Source of the DNA: Acetobacteraceae bacterium
GTDB lineage: Bacteria > Pseudomonadota > Alphaproteobacteria > Acetobacterales > Acetobacteraceae
DNA: 10,344 bases
Direction: 5' to 3'
Assembly (NCBI GenBank): GCA_027311485.1
Contig: DAICYU010000091.1
Span: forward strand, 1-10,344
The notes under the pieces are model-generated. The model was not told where the DNA came from. It ran no database searches and saw nothing but the letters and a program-made list of their open reading frames with translations. Each line of letters begins with the position of its first letter. Positions within the stretch are counted from its first letter, which is position 1. This document shows positions 1 to 5,410 of the stretch, in pieces. The translations under genes and the position numbers were made by a program.

Positions 1-1240
1 CGTCCTCCACCGATGCGCCGTAGGGGAAATTGACCTGCGCCCATCCGGTCAGCCCTGGCTTGACGTAGCCGCGTTGCTCATAGAACGGGATCGCACGGAT
101 CAACTGTTCAACGAAATGCGGACGCTCGGGACGCGGGCCGACCAGGCTCATTTCGCCACGGAGCACGTTGACAAGTTGCGGCAATTCATCGATCCGGGTC
201 GCGCGGATGAAACGACCGACGCGGGTGATCCGGGGATCATGCCGCTGCGCCCACCGGGGCTTGCCGCCGGCTTCCGCATTTGCGGCCATGCTGCGGAACT
301 TGAGCAGTGTGAAAGGTTTGCCGAACTGGCCGATCCGTTGCTGGCTGTAGAGCACGGGGCCCGGGCTGTCCAATTTGACGGCGACCGCGGTCAGGATCAT
401 CAGCGGCAAGGTCAGGAGCAGCAGGACCAGGCCGAAGACGATGTCCGAGGCGCGTTTGATCGCGTTGGACATTCGGCCGGCATTGATACCGGTGCCGGTC
501 AGCAGGTCATGCGCGGTCAACGTGTCCAATTCGATCCGGCCGAGATAAACCTCCTGGAATGCCGCCGCAGTCAGGATTCGCATGCCGCGCAATTTGCAGT
601 CGAGAAGGGCGGCCATGCCCGTGCTTTCGGCGGCCGACGCAAGAACGATTCCCCACACACGGCTCCGGCGGAGCCGGTCCCAGCTCAAGTCCTTCTCCTG
701 CAGCAGCACAGGCTCAAAATGCTGGTCGGGACGTGACGAGAGGCGGCTTTGAAACCGGGTGAACTGCGCCGGGTCGCCAACAATAAGCACCCGGCGCGCG
801 AGCGGCCGGCGCCGGAGGGCGATGGCGTGGACGAGGCGCACGGTCGTGATGGCAAATCCCCAGCCCAGGATCAGCTCCGCCAACAGTATCAGGTGGTCGT
901 AGGGGACATGTATGACTGCCGCATACCGGGCCAGGACCAGGGAACTGACCATCAGGAACGCGACGCCGCCGCCGGATGCCACGCGCCTGAGGTCGAGGCA
1001 GACATCGGGGCGATACAGGCCTGCGGTCAAGGCAAGGGCACCAAGCAGGCCGGTGAAGGATAGCGCGACACCGACTTCACTGCTGAATGACACGGAAGCG
1101 CCCGTTGTCGCGCCGGTCGCGGCGAGCGAGGTATCCATTGTCAGAGCAATGAAACAGATGGCGGTAAATGAAAGCACACCTTCCACAAGACCCAGGATTG
1201 CCATTTCCCGTGGCAGGTAATGCGCGACCGCGCGTGTCAT
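1..1240 (-). CDS. XrtA-type polyprenyl-phosphate sugar-1-phosphate transferase (EpsB-like, TIGR03013-type), 3' end missing
   Basis: Likely the initiating enzyme of EPS synthesis, moving a sugar-1-phosphate from a nucleotide sugar to undecaprenyl phosphate at the inner membrane. I translated 413 residues from the ATG at 1240-1238, which has AAGGA at 1251-1247 six bases upstream. The order is: several hydrophobic segments in the first ~150 residues; a Rossmann-like stretch (RVLIVGD); then the bacterial sugar transferase domain from KRASDIVFG (K262), with a hydrophobic hairpin, DSPGPVLYSQQRIG, LKFRSM, RATRIDELPQL (R349, D351, E352), LRGEMSLVGPRPERP and KPGLTGWAQVN. The frame is open to base 1, so roughly the last 40-50 residues are outside the window, judging by the usual family length. 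It is transcribed away from the other genes, so it needs its own promoter in 1241-1831. The family is certain; the sugar is not predictable. The two-part architecture (N-terminal membrane/Rossmann plus C-terminal transferase) matches WbaP/EpsB-type enzymes. Confidence 0.95.
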   Translation of the reverse strand, partial: MTRAVAHYLPREMAILGLVEGVLSFTAICFIALTMDTSLAATGATTGASVSFSSEVGVALSFTGLLGALALTAGLYRPDVCLDLRRVASGGGVAFLMVSSLVLARYAAVIHVPYDHLILLAELILGWGFAITTVRLVHAIALRRRPLARRVLIVGDPAQFTRFQSRLSSRPDQHFEPVLLQEKDLSWDRLRRSRVWGIVLASAAESTGMAALLDCKLRGMRILTAAAFQEVYLGRIELDTLTAHDLLTGTGINAGRMSNAIKRASDIVFGLVLLLLTLPLMILTAVAVKLDSPGPVLYSQQRIGQFGKPFTLLKFRSMAANAEAGGKPRWAQRHDPRITRVGRFIRATRIDELPQLVNVLRGEMSLVGPRPERPHFVEQLIRAIPFYEQRGYVKPGLTGWAQVNFPYGASVED

Positions 1241-1367
1241 GACGCGTCCTTTTTTGTCCGTCTGATTGTCCGCTAGATACGGGCCAAATTCAGGCAGCGT
1301 GATCGTTGTTCGGAATGGCGGGTAGCCTTCTTGGGCATGGGAACTTCGACGGTTGAATATTTGTCGA

Positions 1368-1400
1368 GGCGGAATGTTGCACATTGCAACCCGTTCCGTC
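1368..1400. repeat. Imperfect inverted repeat, possible operator
   Basis: The core is a perfect 6-bp inverted repeat, GTTGCA-CAT-TGCAAC (1376-1390). Outside it the arms continue: GGAA (1371-1374) pairs with TTCC (1394-1397), and three more pairs follow (1370-1398, a G:T at 1369-1399, 1368-1400), with one base on the left facing three on the right. The half-site TGCAAC recurs at 1507-1512. The position, between divergent genes and about 130 bases upstream of the sugar-transferase start, fits a transcription-factor site. A weak minus-strand promoter (TTGACG at 1402-1397, CAACAT at 1379-1374, 17-bp spacer) would overlap it. No T-run follows, so it is not a terminator. No regulator can be named. 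Confidence 0.45.
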
Positions 1401-1447
1401 AAATGCGTTTTCGCTTAATTCGTATTGTTCGAAAAATATATCCCGAT

Positions 1448-1476
1448 TTGTAGGATCTTCTGGAGCCTGAGATAAT
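1448..1476 (+). promoter_or_regulatory. Weak sigma70-like promoter candidate
   Basis: TTGTAG (1448-1453) and GATAAT (1471-1476) are separated by 17 bases. The -10 hexamer matches 5 of 6 consensus positions and the -35 only 3 of 6. It would drive the export operon with a leader of about 350 nt. It is a second choice to the site at 1529-1558. Confidence 0.2.
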
Positions 1477-1528
1477 GGATCGTTAACTGGACAACCTGTG
1501 ACAATTTGCAACGGCGGCTCGTTCTGGT

Positions 1529-1558
1529 TTGTAACTCAGAATGGTGCGGCCGTATAAT
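1529..1558 (+). promoter_or_regulatory. Candidate sigma70-like promoter of the export operon
   Basis: A perfect TATAAT (1553-1558) lies 18 bases after TTGTAA (1529-1534), which matches the -35 consensus at 4 of 6 positions. The palindrome CACGTG (1563-1568) sits at the expected transcription start. A transcript from here would have a leader of about 265 nt before the GTG of the export lipoprotein and would include the small ORF at 1581-1706. The TGCAAC half-site at 1507-1512 lies just upstream. This is a pattern match only; promoter consensus in the host group is unknown. Confidence 0.45.
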
Positions 1559-1580
1559 CCGGCACGTGAGGCAGGATCCC

Positions 1581-1706
1581 ATGTTCGCGTTGAACCGTCG
1601 TTGTGCAGGTGTTATAGCCCTGGCCGTTCTGTCGGGCCTGACCTCAGCAAGCCAATCTTGCAAGTGGTCCCGACCGAAGCCCGCAGCAGGCGTTCGGGTT
1701 CGGTGA
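1581..1706 (+). CDS. Possible small secreted peptide or leader peptide, 41 aa, unrecognised
   Basis: The ATG at 1581 is preceded by GAGG (1568-1571) and AGGA (1573-1576). The product begins MFALNRRCAGVIALAVLSGL and continues TSASQSCKWSRPKP, ending at TGA 1704-1706. It looks like a signal peptide: an Arg-Arg n-region, about ten hydrophobic residues, then a TSAS segment suitable for cleavage, leaving a short basic, Cys-containing tail. It is not a clear lipobox, since the Cys follows SQS and not a small residue after Leu. The ORF lies 23 bases after the best candidate -10 box and ends 125 bases before the export gene. It may be a small exported peptide, a leader peptide, the decayed start of a lost gene, or chance. 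I do not recognise a family. Confidence 0.3.
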   Translation: MFALNRRCAGVIALAVLSGLTSASQSCKWSRPKPAAGVRVR

Positions 1707-1753
1707 CGGAGCGCTGACTTGATCGGGCGGGGGACAGACGTCGATCCAATTCG

Positions 1754-1768
1754 TGCCCCTTCGGGGCA
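1754..1768. other. Short GC-rich hairpin in the operon leader
   Basis: TGCCCC and GGGGCA form a perfect 6-bp stem around a TTC loop. No T-run follows on either strand, so it is unlikely to be an intrinsic terminator. A weaker stem, CCCA-GTC-TGGG, follows around 1784-1793. Both would lie in the untranslated leader of the export operon, where they could affect RNA stability or folding. Confidence 0.35.
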
Positions 1769-1822
1769 AGCGCCATCGCTGTGCCCAGTCTGGGTTCGGC
1801 GCCGCAAGAGTATTTTGTTTCT

Positions 1823-1826
1823 GAGG
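1823..1826 (+). promoter_or_regulatory. Ribosome binding site fixing the GTG start at 1832
   Basis: GAGG is followed by five bases (TTTAA) and then GTG. No ATG is available in this frame before the lipoprotein signal, so this site supports the GTG start of the export protein. Confidence 0.6.
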
Positions 1827-1831
1827 TTTAA

Positions 1832-2539
1832 GTGTCCAACGTCTGGCTCCGGCCCCGACAGACCCCGCCTTTCGCCCTGACCTCGCCACGCGGTTACGAC
1901 CGGCCCCGGATCAGCCGCGCTGGGCTGGCTCTGGCCGCGGCCGCGCTCGCGCTGCCCGGCTGCGCGCAGCTACCGTTTGGCGGCAAGGCGCCGCCGCCGG
2001 TGGTCAAGGCCACGGCGTCCAAGGTACCCGATGAATATGTCATCGGCGCCGGCGATTCCCTCAGCGTGTTCGTCTACCGCAACCCGGACCTCAGCGAGGC
2101 CTCCGTCGCGGTGCGCCCCGACGGCAAGATATCCACGCCGCTGATCGAGGATATCGTCGCGTCCGGCAAGACACCGCCGCAACTGGCCCGGGAACTGGAA
2201 AAGCGGCTGGCGAAATATATCCAGGACCCGAACGTCACCGTCATCGTGCGCAGCTTCATCGGGCCGCCGGACCGGCAGGTGCGCGTGATCGGAGAGGCGA
2301 CTGACCCGATCGCCATTCCGTTCCGGGACCACATGACGCTGCTCGACGTCATGATCGCCACCAAGGGGCTGACCAAATACGCCGCCGGCAACCGGGCCGT
2401 CATCGTCCGGCTGACGCCGGACGGCAAGCAGACCTCGATCAAGGTGCGGCTGAGCGACCTGATCAAGGACGGCGACATCGACCAGAACATCGAGATGCAA
2501 CCCGGTGACACCCTGATCATCCCGCAATCCTGGTTCTGA
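1832..2539 (+). CDS. XrtA/PEP-CTERM-type polysaccharide export lipoprotein (Wza-like)
   Basis: An outer-membrane auxiliary protein (OPX/Wza family) that forms or contributes to the channel releasing EPS across the outer membrane. The product is 235 aa from a GTG start. The N-terminus is long, about 30 residues (ending RPRISRAG), then a hydrophobic run and a lipobox LPGC with the lipid-modified Cys at 44. The Poly_export domain covers about residues 68-138 (YVIGAGDSLSVFVYRNPDLS, VRPDGKISTPLI, YIQDPNVTVIV), followed by an SLBB-like domain (VRVIGEATDP, MTLLDVMIATKGLT, MQPGDTLIIPQSWF). It is shorter than E. coli Wza, which has extra C-terminal SLBB and helix segments, but this compact form is usual for the XrtA-linked export family (TIGR03027 type). 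It is the first gene of the plus-strand operon, 12 nt before the chain-length gene. The only doubt is the exact start, because the n-region before the signal core is unusually long. Confidence 0.93.
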   Translation: MSNVWLRPRQTPPFALTSPRGYDRPRISRAGLALAAAALALPGCAQLPFGGKAPPPVVKATASKVPDEYVIGAGDSLSVFVYRNPDLSEASVAVRPDGKISTPLIEDIVASGKTPPQLARELEKRLAKYIQDPNVTVIVRSFIGPPDRQVRVIGEATDPIAIPFRDHMTLLDVMIATKGLTKYAAGNRAVIVRLTPDGKQTSIKVRLSDLIKDGDIDQNIEMQPGDTLIIPQSWF

Positions 2540-2551
2540 GAGAGGCACACC

Positions 2552-4111
2552 ATGGATTCGATGCGCCTGTTGCTGTCCCAGTACCTGCGTTCGGCGTGGC
2601 GTCAGCGCTGGGTCGGGGTCATCATCGCCTGGCTGGTTTGCGGTGTCGGCTGGGTCTTCGTCTACACCATCCCCAATCAGTTCGAATCCAGCGCGCGGCT
2701 GTTCGTGGACGCCGACGCCGTGTTGACGCCGCTGCTGCGTGGTCTCGCCGCTGACTCCGCGCCGACGACCCAGCTGGAAATTCTGCAGCGCACGTTGCTC
2801 AGCCGCCCGAACATGGAAAAGCTGATCTCCAAGACCGATCTGGACCTGACCCTGAACGGGCCGTCCGACCGCGAACGCCTGCTCGCTCGGCTGGCGAGCG
2901 ACATCAAGGTCAATCCGCAAACCCGCAACCTGTTCACCATCGCCTATCGCAACAAAAGCCCGAAGGTCGCGCATGACGTCGTGCAGACGCTGCTGACCAT
3001 CTTCGTGGAAAGCGCGACCGGCGGTTCCCGGTCCGACATGGAGAATGCGCGCCGCTTCCTGGAGCGGCAGATCCAGTCCTATGAGCAGCAGCTGCGCGCG
3101 GCGGAGAAACGCCGAGCGGATTTTCGGGCGCGGTATATGGATATTTTGCCGGCTGACAATAATCCGAATGTGCCGGCGCTGGAAGGCGCTCGCAACGCCG
3201 TCGGACAGCTCGACGGCAAGTTGCAGGATGCGTTGATGGCGCGCGACGCCCTCAAGCAGGAAGTCGAGAATACCCCGCCGCTCATCGTCGTCGAATCGGG
3301 CGGCCTGGGCGGGCTTTCCGGACCGGCGGCCCGCACCCGCCTGCAGGATGCCGAGGAGCAGCTCAGCATGCTGCTGCTGAAGGACACCGATCAGCACCCG
3401 GACGTGATCGCGCAGCGGAAGCTGATCGAATCGCTGAAGAAAGCGCCCGTGGATTCCCCGCCTTCCGCCGCCGCGAAGCTGGGCGCCGCCGCGAACAGCG
3501 CCACCGGGATGAAGCGTTCCGTGCCGAACCCGGTTTACGACCAGCTGAAGGTCAAGCTTATCGAGGCCGACACCAACGTCATCTCCCTGCAGCGTCAGCG
3601 CGACGATGCGGTGCGCTATCGCGACAAGCTGGAGAAGGTGCAGCGCGAACAGCCTGGCCTGATTGCCGAATATCAGAACACGGACCGCGACTACGGCGTG
3701 TTGCGGAAGAATTACGAAGAACTGCTGGGACGTTTGCAGGCGGCGAATATTGCGCAGGCGGCGGATACCCAGGCCGACAAGGTGAAGCTGCAGATCATTG
3801 ATCCGCCGGAAATCCCGCGCCTGCCGGTTGCGCCGAACCGGATGCTGCTGGTCACCGGCGTGCTTCTCGTCGGGCTTGGCGCCGGGTTGGGCGTCACCAT
3901 CCTGCTGGGCCAGTTTGACCGCTCATTCTCCACCATCGATGACCTGCGCGCGCTGGGTTTGCCCGTGCTGGGCGGCATCTCGGTCCTGGGCATGTTGCCG
4001 CTGCGGCAAAGGGTGGTTGCCGTGCTTCGCTTCGGCGCGGCCATTGCGGTGCTGGTCAGCATCTATGGCGGGCTGATCGTGCATATCCTGCGTTCGGCGG
4101 CATTGATCTGA
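2552..4111 (+). CDS. XrtA-system polysaccharide chain-length determinant (Wzz/PCP-type)
   Basis: An inner-membrane polysaccharide co-polymerase that sets EPS chain length and links synthesis to export. The product is 519 aa, with a purine-rich ribosome site (GAGAGAGG) overlapping the previous stop region. A transmembrane segment at about residues 19-41 ends in VYTIPNQFESSARLFVD, the typical Wzz start. A long periplasmic part with strong coiled-coil character follows (about 165-200, RFLERQIQSYEQQLRAAEKR; and about 340-400). The Pro-rich IIDPPEIPRLPVAPNR then leads into the TM segment at 431-455 and a final hydrophobic segment near 489-514. No Walker motif is present: the kinase part is the separate next gene, so the pair is a split Wzc. 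Length and order match the TIGR03007-type family. Its stop TGA overlaps an ATG (TGATG, see 4111-4215). Confidence 0.95.
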   Translation: MDSMRLLLSQYLRSAWRQRWVGVIIAWLVCGVGWVFVYTIPNQFESSARLFVDADAVLTPLLRGLAADSAPTTQLEILQRTLLSRPNMEKLISKTDLDLTLNGPSDRERLLARLASDIKVNPQTRNLFTIAYRNKSPKVAHDVVQTLLTIFVESATGGSRSDMENARRFLERQIQSYEQQLRAAEKRRADFRARYMDILPADNNPNVPALEGARNAVGQLDGKLQDALMARDALKQEVENTPPLIVVESGGLGGLSGPAARTRLQDAEEQLSMLLLKDTDQHPDVIAQRKLIESLKKAPVDSPPSAAAKLGAAANSATGMKRSVPNPVYDQLKVKLIEADTNVISLQRQRDDAVRYRDKLEKVQREQPGLIAEYQNTDRDYGVLRKNYEELLGRLQAANIAQAADTQADKVKLQIIDPPEIPRLPVAPNRMLLVTGVLLVGLGAGLGVTILLGQFDRSFSTIDDLRALGLPVLGGISVLGMLPLRQRVVAVLRFGAAIAVLVSIYGGLIVHILRSAALI

Positions 4112-4215
4112 TGCCCGGTTTATCCGTCGCGGCGCTTGCTGCCGGCTGGCATGCGCCTTGCCACGGTCCTTCTATTTTGAATCGTCTGTTTCCTGGAACG
4201 ATGGTCCCATGTTGA
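4111..4215 (+). CDS. Possible 34-codon ORF bridging two operon genes
   Basis: The ATG at 4111 overlaps the TGA stop of the chain-length gene (TGATG), and the ORF ends at TGA 4213-4215, just past the kinase ATG at 4209. The product begins MPGLSVAALAAGWHAP and has no recognisable domain. It fills nearly all of the only sizeable gap (97 nt) in the operon. The geometry would allow ribosomes to re-initiate from the chain-length gene through to the kinase. It may equally be chance, since ATGs overlapping TGA are common and the ORF is short. Confidence 0.2.
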   Translation: MPGLSVAALAAGWHAPCHGPSILNRLFPGTMVPC

Positions 4216-5390
4216 TACCGAAGGCGTCGCACCTGGTAGAACGGGTGACGGAGCGGTTGTTGCGATCCGGCGCGTTGGACGAATCAGCGTCACAGCTGCT
4301 GCAACAATCCGCCGCCGCGGGTCCGGGGGCTGAGCCGGAACCAGCTCCGGCACCGGCCGGCACGCCTGAACCGGCTGCATCATCGCTTTTCGCGCCGCCG
4401 CCAGTGGCAGCCCAGTCGGCAACCCAGCCGGCGGCACTGCCCGATAACGGCGAGGAGCCGGCGTGGGCAGCCTCGGCGCCGACCGGATCGCCTGGTCCAG
4501 GTTCGCTGCCGCGGACAGCAGCCGGCATTCTGCACCAGCCGCGCGCGGCAGACCCGGTCGACGCCCAGGCCGGGGTGCTGGATTACCCGGGTTCGCCGGC
4601 CGCGCCCGCTGCGCCGATGATCGGCCTGGGGGCGCCGGACGACCGCGCCGGCGGCCTGCTGCAAAGCCAGATGACGGTCGATGCCGTGTCGCTGGAACGT
4701 GCCGGCATGGTGGACTGGTCGCGCACACGCTCCCGCATCTCGGAAGAGTTTCGCCTTGTGCAGCGCCAGATCATCCGTTCGGCGTTCGGGCCGGGGGCGG
4801 AACCGGGGTTTTCCAACCTGCTGCTGGTGACCAGTGCGCGGCCCGGCGAAGGCAAGAGCTTCATGTCAACCAACCTGGCCGGCAGTATCGCCCGCCAAGG
4901 CGACCACCATGTGTTGCTGGTCGATGCCGACTCGAAGCGTGACTCCATCTGCTACAACCTGGGTCTGGCGCAGTCGCGCGGCCTGCTGGACCTGGCGGCA
5001 AATCCGAAGCTGGACCCCGGGCCGCTGATCGCCAAGACGCCGATCGAGCGGTTGTCCATCCTGCCTGTCGGGCGGGAGCGGGAGCGGAGCGCGGAACTGT
5101 TCTCGACCAAGGAGATGACGCGGCTGATCCAAAGCCTGGGCCGCCGCTATTCCGACCGGCTGTTGATCCTGGATGCGCCGCCCTGCCTGTCCACCAGCGA
5201 CCCGGCAATTCTGGCGCAGGTGGTCGGCCAGATCCTCTTTGTCGTGGAAGCCGACCGCACGCAGCGCGATGAGATCGAGGCGTCCCTGGACCTGATCCAG
5301 GCGTGCCCGACCATCACCCTGGTGCTGAACAAGCAGCAGATCTCCTCCCGCTACACCTTCGGCGCCTATTCGTCCTACTACTCATCCTGA
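4209..5390 (+). CDS. XrtA-associated BY-type tyrosine autokinase (CpsD/Wzc kinase-like)
   Basis: A cytoplasmic bacterial tyrosine kinase that partners the chain-length protein and controls polymerisation through autophosphorylation. The product is 393 aa from the ATG at 4209, which gives the family-like start MLIPKASHLVERVTERL; a TTG 51 bases upstream is possible but would add unfamiliar residues. Next comes an Ala/Pro-rich linker (about 35-155), then SRISEEFRLVQRQI leading into the kinase domain. Walker A is ARPGEGKS (K216), Walker A' is LLVDAD (D239, D241) and Walker B is LLILDAPP (D322). The C-terminus SRYTFGAYSSYYSS carries the Tyr cluster (Y382, Y387, Y390, Y391) expected to be autophosphorylated. 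It matches the TIGR03018-type family. The linker seems longer than usual. The ribosome site is weak (GGAA at 4195-4198), and the gene may rely on coupling. Confidence 0.94.
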   Translation: MLIPKASHLVERVTERLLRSGALDESASQLLQQSAAAGPGAEPEPAPAPAGTPEPAASSLFAPPPVAAQSATQPAALPDNGEEPAWAASAPTGSPGPGSLPRTAAGILHQPRAADPVDAQAGVLDYPGSPAAPAAPMIGLGAPDDRAGGLLQSQMTVDAVSLERAGMVDWSRTRSRISEEFRLVQRQIIRSAFGPGAEPGFSNLLLVTSARPGEGKSFMSTNLAGSIARQGDHHVLLVDADSKRDSICYNLGLAQSRGLLDLAANPKLDPGPLIAKTPIERLSILPVGRERERSAELFSTKEMTRLIQSLGRRYSDRLLILDAPPCLSTSDPAILAQVVGQILFVVEADRTQRDEIEASLDLIQACPTITLVLNKQQISSRYTFGAYSSYYSS

Positions 5391-5410
5391 CGGGTGCCGG
5401 CGACACGGTG

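Larger units (their letters stand above)
1241..1831. other. Divergent intergenic control region
   Basis: This stretch of about 590 bases separates the minus-strand sugar transferase from the plus-strand export operon. It is visibly richer in A/T than the flanking genes around 1330-1550. It must carry both divergent promoters unless transcription comes from elsewhere. I see an imperfect inverted repeat at 1368-1400, two sigma70-like candidates on the plus strand, a possible 41-codon secreted peptide at 1581-1706 and short hairpins at 1754-1768 and near 1783-1794. No convincing sigma54 site, tRNA or insertion-sequence end was seen. Confidence 0.7.

Noticed and set aside
660..676. Perfect inverted repeat GGCTCC-GGC-GGAGCC
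   Set aside because: It lies within the sugar-transferase coding sequence (an Arg-rich stretch), with no T-run. It is probably a by-product of GC-rich codons.
74..736. Plus-strand open frame of 220 codons at the left end
   Set aside because: It is antisense to the sugar transferase, whose minus-strand translation carries all the expected motifs; the plus-strand product is low-complexity and unrecognisable.
1754..1768. Intrinsic terminator
   Set aside because: The stem is only 6 bp and no T-run follows on either strand.
1791..1806. Sigma54-like spacing (GG at 1792-1793, GC at 1804-1805), considered because XrtA loci can be controlled by PrsK/PrsR and RpoN
   Set aside because: Only the GG and GC dinucleotides match, and transcription would begin almost at the ribosome site. 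The rest of the intergenic region gave no better match.
1970..3397. Long minus-strand open frame (475 codons) opposite the export and chain-length genes
   Set aside because: Its product is rich in Arg, Gln, His and Asp with no family-like motifs, and it lies opposite two clear genes. High-GC coding sequence commonly leaves the opposite strand open.
4158..4208. TTG start adding 17 residues to the kinase
   Set aside because: The residues from ATG 4209 match the usual family start, and the TTG has no clear ribosome site.
5303..5410. N-terminal extension of the beta-barrel frame back to GTG 5303
   Set aside because: It would overlap the kinase's conserved C-terminal Tyr cluster by 88 bases and bury the signal peptide; the ATG at 5411 gives a normal secretory start.
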